DNA from: Gammaproteobacteria bacterium
Lineage (GTDB): Bacteria; Pseudomonadota; Gammaproteobacteria; SZUA-140
NCBI GenBank assembly: GCA_026982145.1
Contig: JALSHQ010000408.1
Location: 1-7,465, forward strand
Reading direction: 5' to 3'
DNA: 7,465 nt
Shown here: positions 1-6,732 of the stretch, one piece after another
Numbering within the stretch: the first letter of the stretch is position 1
Layout of the letters: every line of letters starts with the position of its first letter
Notes under the pieces: model-generated
What the model saw: the letters and a program-made list of their open reading frames with translations, nothing else
What the model was told of the DNA's origin: nothing
Databases searched by the model: none
Program-made: the position numbers and the translations under genes

Positions 1-366
1 GATCACCTGATTAATGATGGCCTGTAGTGCGATTTCATCGCACGGTTTCTCAATATACCGTATGACTTGCGCTTCATTGACGGCGCCATAAAGCGACTCT
101 TTTGTGCAGAAACTACTGAGAATGATACGTGATGTACGCGGTTGAGAGGCCATGTGTTTTTTTAAAAATGTGATGCCGTCCATTTCGGGCATCATGTAGT
201 CTGAAATCACAATGTCGTAATCGACCTGTGTTGATTTTTCGAGTGCAGCAATGGCCGAGGTGAAGGCGTCAATCTCACAATTTAGCAGCGGCGCCAAAAT
301 CTTCTTTAGCATGCGCAGACATGTGCGATCATCATCGACCAGTAGAATTTGGTTGGTATGGTTCAT
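1..366 (-). CDS. Response regulator, receiver domain (C-terminus beyond window)
   Basis: I translated this partial gene by hand; 122 codons are open from ATG at 366-364 to the window edge. The start MNHTNQILLVDDDRTCLRML is a classic CheY-like receiver. Visible key residues are the acidic pocket D11-D12-D13, the probable phospho-acceptor D56 in ISDYMMPEMDG, the switch serine S84, the switch aromatic Y104 and the invariant lysine K107 in YIEKP. The domain should accept phosphate from a sensor kinase in the cytoplasm. It nearly fills the visible part, so a single-domain regulator or one with an output domain (HD-GYP, GGDEF, DNA-binding) are all possible. The YIxKP ending followed by C-D, where related receivers often have W-D, recalls RpfG/HupR-type receivers, but that is only a hint. 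It is divergent from mutL, with a weak Shine-Dalgarno (GAGTGG). Partner kinase and target are not visible. Confidence 0.9.
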   Translation of the reverse strand, partial: MNHTNQILLVDDDRTCLRMLKKILAPLLNCEIDAFTSAIAALEKSTQVDYDIVISDYMMPEMDGITFLKKHMASQPRTSRIILSSFCTKESLYGAVNEAQVIRYIEKPCDEIALQAIINQVI

Positions 367-413
367 GGTGACCACTCACTTTTAGTATTTTAGTTATTTG
401 TCTACGGAGGCAA

Positions 414-447
414 TTTATACCGCACTGTATTGATGCTGAGCTTCAAT
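414..447 (-). promoter_or_regulatory. Candidate promoter and operator-like dyad of the response regulator gene
   Basis: On the minus strand a TATAAA hexamer (414-419) lies about 48 bp before the response regulator start. No good -35 sits at 17 bp. Instead that position is covered by an imperfect dyad, ATTGATGC (429-436) - tga - GCTTCAAT (440-447), with 7 of 8 positions matching. A dyad over a weak -35 is a common layout for an activator or repressor site. The assignment is inferred from position only. Confidence 0.3.
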
Positions 448-516
448 CGTATTTTCTCGGGCGGGTAGTCGCGCTTGGTGATGAGTTCTATATCGCCCGG
501 AAGGGGTGAAAACTTG

Positions 517-546
517 AGATCAGCACATTGAATTACGTGCTGATCT
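517..546. repeat. Perfect 10-bp inverted repeat upstream of mutL
   Basis: AGATCAGCAC (517-526) and GTGCTGATCT (537-546) are exact reverse complements around a 10-nt A/T-rich spacer. Each arm contains a GATC. No T-run follows on the + strand, so it is not a normal intrinsic terminator. It could be a binding site for a dimeric regulator or an RNA hairpin. It ends 39 bp before the mutL -10 hexamer. Confidence 0.6.
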
Positions 547-584
547 GGGTGCAAGAGAGCCCGGTATTATCGGGGCGGTTTGTT

Positions 585-590
585 TATAAT
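585..590 (+). promoter_or_regulatory. Candidate mutL promoter (-10 TATAAT)
   Basis: A perfect TATAAT lies about 31 bp before the mutL ATG, which predicts a short leader beginning near position 597. A TG pair precedes it, but one base too far for a textbook extended -10. No recognisable -35 sits 16-18 bp upstream, so the promoter may be weak or activator-dependent. Confidence 0.5.
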
Positions 591-620
591 AATGGCTCTG
601 AAAACGTGGTGAAAATATAG

Positions 621-2510
621 ATGTCGAGTCCTAATTCCATTGCTGAGTCACAAAATTTACCAATGAGACGCATCCATCATTTATCTTCTCAATTAGCCAA
701 TCAGATTGCGGCTGGCGAGGTGGTTGAGCGTCCCGCTTCGGTGGTGAAGGAGTTATTGGAAAACAGCCTAGATGCAGGAGCGACTCAGATTGAGATCGAT
801 GTTGAGCAAGGGGGCGCGCGCCTTATTCGGGTCAGGGATAATGGTTCGGGCATTCACCGTGATGATCTATTGTTGGCATTGAACCGTCATGCGACCAGTA
901 AGATTACCGATGCGAATGACCTTGATGGGATCATCACACTCGGTTTTCGGGGGGAAGCTCTGCCTAGTATTGCATCAGTCTCACGCTTGAGCCTCACCTC
1001 TCGTCAGCCGGGGGAAGAGAGCGGCTGGCGTGTGAGCAGTGAAGGTTATGCGCCAGATGAGGCGGCTGCGCCTTGTGCTCATCCATTGGGCACAACGGTT
1101 GAGATTCGTGATCTTTTTTTTAACACGCCTGCACGGCGAAAATTTCTACGCAAAGAGAAGACTGAATTTGGCCACCTAGAAGAGGTGGTGAAGCGTATCG
1201 CACTGAGCCGCTTCGATGTCGGGTTTCAGCTTAAGCATAACCAGCGTGCCGTGTTGTCTCTGCCTCCAGTGACGAGTTCAGAGCAGTATATTGAGCGGGT
1301 GGCAGCCATTTGTGGGCAGCCCTTCAAAACGCATGCACTGGCGATCGAATTTGAGGCGGCAGGGTTGCGGCTGTGGGGCTGGGTGGCGCTGCCAGCTTTT
1401 TCACGAAGCCAGGCTGATATGCAATATTTTTATGTGAATGGTCGGGTGATTCGCGACAAGTTGGTGAGCCATGCGATTCGTCAAGCTTATCGGGATGTGC
1501 TTTACCACGGGCGTCACCCCGCTTTTGTGTTGAATCTTGAGATAGCGCCAGAGCAGGTGGATGTTAACGTCCACCCGACTAAACATGAGGTGCGCTTTCG
1601 TGAAGGGCGGCTAGCGCATGATTTTATTTTTCGTGCGATACATCGTTCGCTGGCCGAGGTGAAACCGGGGGATGGCAATGAACGCGGAATTGATCAACCG
1701 GAACCTGTATTGGGGGCGAGCCATCAGCCATCGCTTGGTGCGCCTACAATGCCAGTGGTTTCCCTTCAAACTAGGGGTGGTTTTGGAGGCGCAGCACCCT
1801 ACATCCGCCAATCAAATATCGCGTTAGGGGTTAGTGAGTCGCCGGGAAATGGTTATCAGGCGTTGGCTGCTGGGGTTTTAGCACAACCGCTGACTGATGA
1901 TTGTCTGTCGTCGGATGAATCAGAAGTGCCACCTTTGGGGTTTGCAGTGGCGCAGCTGCACGGCATTTATATCTTGGCACAGAATGAGGCGGGACTGGTG
2001 TTGGTGGATATGCACGCCGCACATGAGCGAATTACTTATGAGTGGATGAAGCAGACTTTTAATGAAGGTGGGGTGAAATCGCAACCGCTGTTAGTGCCGC
2101 TTTCGATCGCAGTAAACCAAAAAGAGGCGGCATTGACTGAAGAGTATGCGAATCTGTTTGTCTCGCTCGGATTTGAGGTTCAGCGAATCGCCCCTGAAAC
2201 CATTGTTGTGCGTGAAGTGCCGACACTGCTTTGTGATGCTGATATTGAAACGTTGGTGCGCGATGTGTTGGCCGATATCAACACATATGGCGAGAGTGTG
2301 CGTGTGCAAGAGCGCTCGAATGAGGTGCTGGCGACGATGGCCTGCCACGGCTCAGTGCGTGCTAATCGCAGCCTGACGCTGCCGGAGATGAATGCGCTGT
2401 TACGTGATATGGAGCGCACTGAACGCAGCGGGCAATGTAACCACGGCCGACCCACGTGGGCGCAAATGACGCTGGCTGAATTGGATAAACTATTTTTGCG
2501 CGGCCGATGA
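621..2510 (+). CDS. mutL: DNA mismatch repair protein MutL, endonuclease-type
   Basis: MutL couples mismatch recognition by MutS to strand removal. The N-terminal GHKL ATPase (about residues 20-345) shows NQIAAGEVVERP, catalytic E44, Mg-binding N48 in ENSLDAG, DNGSGI (73-78), the ATP-lid GFRGEAL (108-114) and K321 in VDVNVHPTKHEVRF. A variable linker (about 346-435) leads to the dimerisation domain. That domain has the metal-binding endonuclease motif DMHAAHERITYE (463-474, fitting DQHAx2Ex4E with Q to M), ACHGSVRAN (574-582), CNHGRPTW (606-613) and a likely beta-clamp motif QPLLVP (488-493). These nuclease motifs are absent from E. coli-type MutL, which relies on MutH. The 629-residue length is normal. 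ATG 621 is the first in frame and has GGTGA 8 nt upstream; an internal ATG (residue 15) lacks a ribosome site. miaA and hfq do not follow. A T8 run spans residues 165-167. Confidence 0.98.
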   Translation: MSSPNSIAESQNLPMRRIHHLSSQLANQIAAGEVVERPASVVKELLENSLDAGATQIEIDVEQGGARLIRVRDNGSGIHRDDLLLALNRHATSKITDANDLDGIITLGFRGEALPSIASVSRLSLTSRQPGEESGWRVSSEGYAPDEAAAPCAHPLGTTVEIRDLFFNTPARRKFLRKEKTEFGHLEEVVKRIALSRFDVGFQLKHNQRAVLSLPPVTSSEQYIERVAAICGQPFKTHALAIEFEAAGLRLWGWVALPAFSRSQADMQYFYVNGRVIRDKLVSHAIRQAYRDVLYHGRHPAFVLNLEIAPEQVDVNVHPTKHEVRFREGRLAHDFIFRAIHRSLAEVKPGDGNERGIDQPEPVLGASHQPSLGAPTMPVVSLQTRGGFGGAAPYIRQSNIALGVSESPGNGYQALAAGVLAQPLTDDCLSSDESEVPPLGFAVAQLHGIYILAQNEAGLVLVDMHAAHERITYEWMKQTFNEGGVKSQPLLVPLSIAVNQKEAALTEEYANLFVSLGFEVQRIAPETIVVREVPTLLCDADIETLVRDVLADINTYGESVRVQERSNEVLATMACHGSVRANRSLTLPEMNALLRDMERTERSGQCNHGRPTWAQMTLAELDKLFLRGR

Positions 2511-2572
2511 GCTGGCTCAGTGTCTGCTTTTTTGTCCAGAGTTAATCGAAGCTTGCTGGGTGGTTGGCGCAT

Positions 2573-2614
2573 AAAAAAACCCGTGTCGCAAAGGGGAAGT
2601 ATGCGTGGCACGGG
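2573..2614 (-). terminator. Intrinsic terminator of the mnmA-hflD-purB operon
   Basis: Read on the minus strand, CCCGTG (2614-2609) pairs with CACGGG (2585-2580). A 3:1 internal loop is followed by a further CGCA/TGCG stem, and seven T residues (2579-2573) come directly after the hairpin. This is the standard rho-independent form. It lies about 180 nt beyond the purB stop. On the + strand the same hairpin has no T-run, so it serves purB rather than mutL. Confidence 0.85.
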
Positions 2615-2635
2615 CTAACATTGCTTTGACGACAC

Positions 2636-2682
2636 GTTGAAGGAAAACAGGGAGAGGGGAGAGATCCTCTCTGACCTTCAAC
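2636..2682. repeat. Nested inverted repeat between mutL and purB
   Basis: An exact 8-bp outer arm pair, GTTGAAGG (2636-2643) and CCTTCAAC (2675-2682), encloses an inner 6-bp pair, GAGAGG (2652-2657) and CCTCTC (2666-2671). Together they could fold as one long interrupted hairpin. On the + strand it is followed by AATTTTATT, so it might act as a weak terminator or 3'-end stabiliser for mutL. That role is inferred. Confidence 0.5.
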
Positions 2683-2793
2683 AATTTTATTGTCTACAAT
2701 TGGCCGGATAATTTCTGTGAGCAGCGTCGCACTCTGGTTGAGTGCTGTTTCTGCCATGCGCAGTCGCTCTTTTACGCGAAGTTAACGTGTTGG

Positions 2794-4161
2794 TTAGCCG
2801 TTGGCAGCAAGCGTATTGGCGATGCCGATATAGTTGGCGGGGGTCATCTCAAGTAGGCGTTGTTTTTCAGTCGCTGGAATTTCAAGGGTGTTGATAAAGT
2901 CCTGAAACATCTGCTGTGTGATCGCTTGACCGCGTGTTAATGCCTTGAGTTTTTCATACGGCTTCTCAATGCCGTAACGGCGCATGACGGTCTGGATCGG
3001 TTCTGCCAGCACTTCCCATGCGTTGTCGAGGTCATGCAGCATTCGCTCAGGGTTACTTTCCAGTTTAGAGATACCTTTCAGGCATGAGCGATATGAGATG
3101 AGGCTATAGCCGAGCCCAACGCCTAGGTTACGCAGAACGGTCGAGTCGGTGAGGTCCCGCTGCCAGCGAGAGATCGGCAGTTTGCTGCCAAGGTGTTGGA
3201 AAATAGCGTTAGCGAGGCCGAGATTACCTTCGGCATTTTCGAAATCGATCGGGTTGACCTTATGTGGCATGGTGGAAGATCCCACTTCACCCTCAACGGT
3301 ACGCTGTTTGAAGTAACCGAGGGAGATGTAGCCCCAGACATCGCGTGAGAAGTCGATCAAAATGGTGTTGAAATGGGAAATCGAATCGAAATATTGCGCG
3401 ATAAAATCATGCGGTTCAATTTGGGTCGTATAGGAGTTCCACTCCAGCCCAAGGCTGCTCACAAAATGTTGTGAAAACTCATGCCAATCGATCTCAGGGT
3501 AAGCGGCGTAGTGCGCGTTGTAGTTGCCGGTTGCACCGTTAATTTTGCCGAGAATGGGGGCGAGGATAAACTGGTCGCGCTGGCGCTCCAGCCGTCGTGC
3601 CACATTGGCCATCTCTTTGCCTAACGTGGTGGGTGATGCCGTTTGCCCGTGGGTGCGCGCCAGCATCGGTTGTTCTGCATGTTTGTGCGCGAGCAGTGTG
3701 ACGGTGCCAATCAGGTCATCCATCAGCGGCGCAATCACTTGGGTTCTGCCTTCGCGCAACATCAGTGCGTAGGCAAGGTTGTTGATATCTTCAGAGGTGC
3801 AGGCGAAGTGGATGAACTCATTGATGGCGTTCAACTCGTCATTATCAGCCACTTTATCTTTAAGGTAGTACTCAACCGCTTTAACGTCGTGATTGGTGGT
3901 GCGCTCAATCGTCTTAACCTGTTGGGCATCACTTAATCCAAAATTATCAATGATGCCTTCCAAGTGGGCATTAGCGCTGTCGCTCAGTGCCGGCACTTCT
4001 GCTATTTCTGAGCAATCGGCGAGCGCCTGCAACCAGCGGATTTCAACCACAACTCGAAAGTAGATCAGGCCGTATTCACTAAAGATCGGGCGTAGCTCGT
4101 TGACCTTGTCGTTATAGCGGCCATCAATTGGGGAGATAGCGGTGAGCGTGTTGAGTTCCAT
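2794..4161 (-). CDS. purB: Adenylosuccinate lyase
   Basis: PurB is a cytoplasmic homotetramer of the fumarase/aspartase superfamily. It releases fumarate twice in purine synthesis: from SAICAR to AICAR, and from adenylosuccinate to AMP. The 455-residue product is close in length to the E. coli enzyme. It begins MELNTLTAISPIDGRY and carries KTIERTTNHDVKAVEYYLK (from residue 83), FACTSEDINN, H171 in RTHGQTASPTTLGKE, and the superfamily signature GSSTMPHKVNPIDFEN (294-309) with catalytic-loop S295. The open frame extends 20 codons upstream to an ATG at 4221, but that would overlap hflD and adds non-conserved sequence. The start at 4161 matches the family N-terminus and leaves 19 nt after hflD. 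The ribosome site (AGTAGG) is weak, suggesting coupling to hflD translation. It is the last gene of the operon. Confidence 0.98.
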   Translation of the reverse strand: MELNTLTAISPIDGRYNDKVNELRPIFSEYGLIYFRVVVEIRWLQALADCSEIAEVPALSDSANAHLEGIIDNFGLSDAQQVKTIERTTNHDVKAVEYYLKDKVADNDELNAINEFIHFACTSEDINNLAYALMLREGRTQVIAPLMDDLIGTVTLLAHKHAEQPMLARTHGQTASPTTLGKEMANVARRLERQRDQFILAPILGKINGATGNYNAHYAAYPEIDWHEFSQHFVSSLGLEWNSYTTQIEPHDFIAQYFDSISHFNTILIDFSRDVWGYISLGYFKQRTVEGEVGSSTMPHKVNPIDFENAEGNLGLANAIFQHLGSKLPISRWQRDLTDSTVLRNLGVGLGYSLISYRSCLKGISKLESNPERMLHDLDNAWEVLAEPIQTVMRRYGIEKPYEKLKALTRGQAITQQMFQDFINTLEIPATEKQRLLEMTPANYIGIANTLAANG

Positions 4162-4180
4162 GGTCGGCCTACTTTGTTGC

Positions 4181-4819
4181 TTAATCGGAATCGGGGGCAT
4201 TATACAGAAATTCCCCTGCATTTTGCGCGATAAATTTTCGTTTAAACATCAGCTGCAGGCGCGTTCCCCCACACTGGTGCCATAAAATTGTTGAGCGAAT
4301 GGCGGCGAGCAGCAGTGCTCGAACCTTGTTGGCGTTGTCGGGGTTCGATAGATAGCCCTGTTCACCATTGACGATAATGCGTGGTTTGATATTACTGATC
4401 GTATTCACATAAATGTCTGCAATGCCCGCAATCACATTGTCATGCGTCACTGGGTAATGACCTGTCTGCACCCGCACCCGCTCAATGCCACTGCTGAGCG
4501 CGGATAACATTTGGCTATTTTTAGTGAGCTTACCGGTGAGGTGCATGATAGTGACAATGTATTTTGTGAGCTCCATATCACGCTTGTTGGTCTCCTCCCC
4601 GAACTGCTCTTGCAGCAATGTGAGTCCGAGCGTCAGCCCCTTAGTATCGCCGCCATAAACGGCTAATGTATTGGGCGGATCAACTTCAAGAATACTTTTT
4701 AAGCTGGTCTCAAAAGCGGCTTGATCGACGTTGTTGGTGGTTGCAACATTTTGTACTAAGCGGGTTGCCTGAAAAATGCCCGCGAGTGGGATGATTTTTT
4801 CGTTAGGTGCGTGACTCAT
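4181..4819 (-). CDS. hflD: High frequency lysogenization protein HflD homologue
   Basis: HflD is a peripheral inner-membrane protein found mainly in gammaproteobacteria. In E. coli it binds phage lambda CII and lowers CII activity; its general cellular role is less clear. The 212-residue product is nearly the E. coli length. It shows the recognisable segments LAGIFQATRLVQ (12-23), TLAVYGG (51-57), IKPRIIVNG (144-152) and the highly conserved C-terminal block with KVRALLLAAIRS (165-176) and LWHQCGGTRLQLMF (179-192). It is soluble in appearance and mostly helical, with no signal peptide or membrane segment. An in-frame ATG at 4903 would add 28 residues that overlap mnmA; ATG 4819 matches the family start and has AAAGGCAGG just upstream. 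That ribosome site touches the mnmA stop, implying translational coupling. The position between mnmA and purB supports the assignment. Confidence 0.95.
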   Translation of the reverse strand: MSHAPNEKIIPLAGIFQATRLVQNVATTNNVDQAAFETSLKSILEVDPPNTLAVYGGDTKGLTLGLTLLQEQFGEETNKRDMELTKYIVTIMHLTGKLTKNSQMLSALSSGIERVRVQTGHYPVTHDNVIAGIADIYVNTISNIKPRIIVNGEQGYLSNPDNANKVRALLLAAIRSTILWHQCGGTRLQLMFKRKFIAQNAGEFLYNAPDSD

Positions 4820-4830
4820 CGTGCCTGCCT

Positions 4831-5964
4831 TTAATGATTTTTTTGAGGGGGTATGTCGGCCAAAGTGTTGCCGACTTGGTCGATAATGCCACCGCCAAGG
4901 CACTCATCGCCACTGTAAAAAACGATCGACTGCCCGGGCGCAACAGCGCGCTGGGGTTGGTCAAAGAGCACGGTTGCAGTGCCGTTTTCAAGTGATGTAA
5001 TGGCGCAGGATTGATCCTCCTGACGGTAGCGTACTTTGGCGCTGCATAGGTAAGGGGCTGTTGGCGCACTCCCGCTCACCCAGTGCAGCTCAATGGCATT
5101 GAGTGCCTGTTTAAACAGTGCGGGGTGGTGGGCACCCTGTGCAACGAGCAGCATATTGCTGGCGAGTTCTTTAGCAACAACATACCAAGGCTCGCCGCTA
5201 TTCTCTTCTTTTAGCCCCCCGATCTTGAGCCCTTTGCGTTGACCAATGGTGTGAAACATTAAGCCGTCATGCTGACCGATGGTGGTGCCATCAAGCGTTT
5301 GAATTTCACCCGGTTGTGCAGGAAGGTAGGTGTTGAGAAACGTTTTAAACTCGCGCTCACCAATAAAGCAGATGCCGGTGCTATCTTTCTTGGCATGGTT
5401 TTCAAAGCCCGCTTGTGCGGCAATGCTTCGCACCTCATCTTTAGGCAGTTCGCCCAATGGAAATAGCGTTTTTGCAAGTTGAGGCTGACCTAGGGTGTAG
5501 AGAAAATAGCTTTGATCTTTGTTGGCATCTTTTCCTTTGAGCAGCTTGAAGTTGCCTGCTTGCTCAATGATGCGCGCGTAATGGCCGGTGGCGATTTTAT
5601 CGGCTCCCTGTTGCAACGCGTAATCAAGGAATGCTTTGAATTTAATCTCTTTATTGCAGAGAATATCTGGATTGGGTGTGCGGCCGCTTTTATATTCATC
5701 GAGAAAGTACTGGAAGACGCGGTCCCAATATTCGTTGGCAAAGTTGACTGCATCCATCGGTATGCCGATTTTATCGCACACTTGCATTGCATCTTGCGCA
5801 TCGGCAGCGGCGGGGCAGATGCCGTCGGGGGTTTTGTCTTCCCAATTTTTCATGAAGACACCGCTGACCGAAAACCCCTGTTGTTGCAGGAGCAGCGCGG
5901 TCACTGAAGAGTCAACGCCCCCGGACATGCCGACGATAATCTGTTGTGTAGCTTGGTTGTTCAT
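4831..5964 (-). CDS. mnmA: tRNA-specific 2-thiouridylase MnmA
   Basis: MnmA (TrmU) adenylates and then thiolates U34 of tRNA-Lys, -Glu and -Gln, giving the s2U part of mnm5s2U, with sulfur delivered by the IscS/Tus relay. The 377-residue product starts at the family position and has the PP-loop VGMSGGVDSS (11-20) that binds ATP. It also has the MnmA-typical FMKNWED (37-43), NPDILCN with catalytic C103, the ATGHYARI segment (125-132) and DSTGICFIGERE (194-205) with the second catalytic cysteine C199. The beta-barrel C-terminus contains RYRQ (312-315) and the QRAVAPGQSIVFY block (338-350). It opens a three-gene operon with hflD and purB, 11 nt before hflD. The Shine-Dalgarno is poor, but ATG 5964 is well placed behind an extended -10 promoter. 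nudJ, which sits just before mnmA in E. coli, is absent. Confidence 0.98.
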   Translation of the reverse strand: MNNQATQQIIVGMSGGVDSSVTALLLQQQGFSVSGVFMKNWEDKTPDGICPAAADAQDAMQVCDKIGIPMDAVNFANEYWDRVFQYFLDEYKSGRTPNPDILCNKEIKFKAFLDYALQQGADKIATGHYARIIEQAGNFKLLKGKDANKDQSYFLYTLGQPQLAKTLFPLGELPKDEVRSIAAQAGFENHAKKDSTGICFIGEREFKTFLNTYLPAQPGEIQTLDGTTIGQHDGLMFHTIGQRKGLKIGGLKEENSGEPWYVVAKELASNMLLVAQGAHHPALFKQALNAIELHWVSGSAPTAPYLCSAKVRYRQEDQSCAITSLENGTATVLFDQPQRAVAPGQSIVFYSGDECLGGGIIDQVGNTLADIPPQKNH

Positions 5965-6008
5965 ATGGGGTACGAGGCAGCGGTTGGCTTGTGATCTGAA
6001 AGCGGGAA

Positions 6009-6037
6009 ATTATAGCAAACCTTGTACTATTTCGCAG
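6009..6037 (-). promoter_or_regulatory. Promoter of mnmA-hflD-purB
   Basis: On the minus strand the sequence TGCTATAAT (6017-6009) is a perfect extended -10 element. A weak -35 (CTGCGA, 6037-6032) lies 17 bp upstream. Transcription would begin near 6002, leaving a leader of about 37 nt before the mnmA ATG. A strong extended -10 often compensates for a poor -35. This makes the three-gene unit independent of rluE. Confidence 0.65.
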
Positions 6038-6052
6038 TTTGACGGTTGAGCG

Positions 6053-6589
6053 TTACGGATCTTTAATGACACGGTATTCACCGGGTGCGAGTCCTTTGAG
6101 GCGCCAGTGGCCGATGGCGTTACGAATCAGGCGCAACGTAGGGAGGCCGACGGCAGCGGTCATGCGTCGCACTTGACGATTGCGCCCCTCACTGATTTTC
6201 ATCTCAAGCCATGTGGTGGGGAGCGCTGCTCGGTAACGTATTGGGGGGGTGCGTGGCCAGATGTCGGGTGGTTTGATGCGGCGCACTTTGGCGGGGCGTG
6301 TCTGGCCATCTTTTAACGCAACGCCTTGACGCAGTTGACGGATAGCCGCCTCAGAGGGGGTGCCGTCCACCTGTACCCAGTAGGTTTTTTCGAGCTTGTG
6401 TTTAGGGTGGGCGATGCGGTGCTGTAGCTTGCCCTCGTCCGTTAACAGGAGCAGCCCTTCACTGTCTCTATCAAGGCGTCCAGCCGGGTAAACATTGGGG
6501 ATATCGATAAAGTCTTTGAGTGTTTGGCGACCCTCCGAGTCACTGAACTGAGAGAGCACGTCAAAGGGTTTATTCAATAAAATCAGCAT
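6053..6589 (-). CDS. rluE: 23S rRNA pseudouridine synthase, RluE-type (RsuA family)
   Basis: RluE isomerises one uridine in the peptidyl-transferase region of 23S rRNA (U2457 in E. coli). The 178-residue protein has the RsuA/RluB/E/F core without an N-terminal S4 domain, as in RluE. It opens MLILLNKPFDVLSQF, followed by the catalytic motif GRLDRDSEGLLLLT with nucleophile D40, then the structural segment LEKTYWVQVDG (66-76), the RluE-like WPRTPPIRYR (111-120) and EGRNRQVRRM (134-143). The E. coli protein is somewhat longer, mainly at its ends. ATG 6589 is the first ATG after an in-frame stop; the ribosome site is weak (AAAGAA). Its place beside mnmA-hflD-purB matches E. coli gene order and favours RluE over RsuA, RluB or RluF. 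A G7 run on the + strand (6243-6249) lies within it. Confidence 0.92.
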   Translation of the reverse strand: MLILLNKPFDVLSQFSDSEGRQTLKDFIDIPNVYPAGRLDRDSEGLLLLTDEGKLQHRIAHPKHKLEKTYWVQVDGTPSEAAIRQLRQGVALKDGQTRPAKVRRIKPPDIWPRTPPIRYRAALPTTWLEMKISEGRNRQVRRMTAAVGLPTLRLIRNAIGHWRLKGLAPGEYRVIKDP

Positions 6590-6623
6590 GTTTCTTTGCA
6601 GCTAAAGGGACGTTGTTAGGTTG

Positions 6624-6632
6624 ATGCTAGCA
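6624..6632 (-). promoter_or_regulatory. Weak candidate promoter of rluE (extended -10)
   Basis: On the minus strand TGCTAGCAT fits an extended -10 (TGn plus a hexamer matching 4 of 6), 34 bp before the rluE start. No -35 is visible at 16-18 bp. The 143-bp gap to cspD has no intrinsic terminator, so read-through from cspD is an alternative source of rluE transcripts. Confidence 0.25.
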
Positions 6633-6732
6633 CCATTCCCCAGTACGAGTCGCGTTCACGGTACGTTGAGTCACGACGGCTCTTTGCGCAGATAAAAACA
6701 TTGAATTTACCTGTGAGCATGACGCCGCGGTG

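Larger units (their letters stand above)
2511..2793. other. Convergent mutL/purB intergenic region
   Basis: This 283-bp gap separates the converging 3' ends of mutL and purB. It contains the purB terminator (2573-2614), a nested inverted repeat (2636-2682) and a symmetric ACAAT/ATTGT/ACAAT element (2681-2700). No convincing gene was found. A minus-strand frame opening at ATG 2757 runs through the terminator and closes only at 2542, past the U-tract, so a terminated transcript would lack its stop codon. Confidence 0.6.

Noticed and set aside
2180..2611. 143-residue frame antisense to the end of mutL
   Set aside because: It overlaps strongly conserved mutL codons and crosses the terminator hairpin, and the composition is Ser/Arg-rich as in typical antisense shadows.
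2606..2623. TGGCAC followed by TTGCT, resembling a sigma-54 promoter
   Set aside because: The GG to GC distance is 14 nt instead of 10, and TGGCAC is part of the purB terminator stem.
2542..2757. 71-residue minus-strand frame downstream of purB, whose start faintly resembles a GntR-type helix
   Set aside because: It runs through the purB terminator and ends beyond its U-tract, so a normal transcript would have no stop codon. The second half is Cys/Pro-rich without a recognisable domain.
4162..4221. Upstream ATG at 4221 for purB
   Set aside because: It would overlap hflD by about 40 nt and add residues unlike any PurB N-terminus. MELNTLTAISPIDGRY from 4161 matches the family start.
5512..6049. 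Two + strand frames of 131 and 137 residues antisense to mnmA
   Set aside because: They mirror the conserved MnmA coding sequence, have no family resemblance, and overlap each other in different frames.
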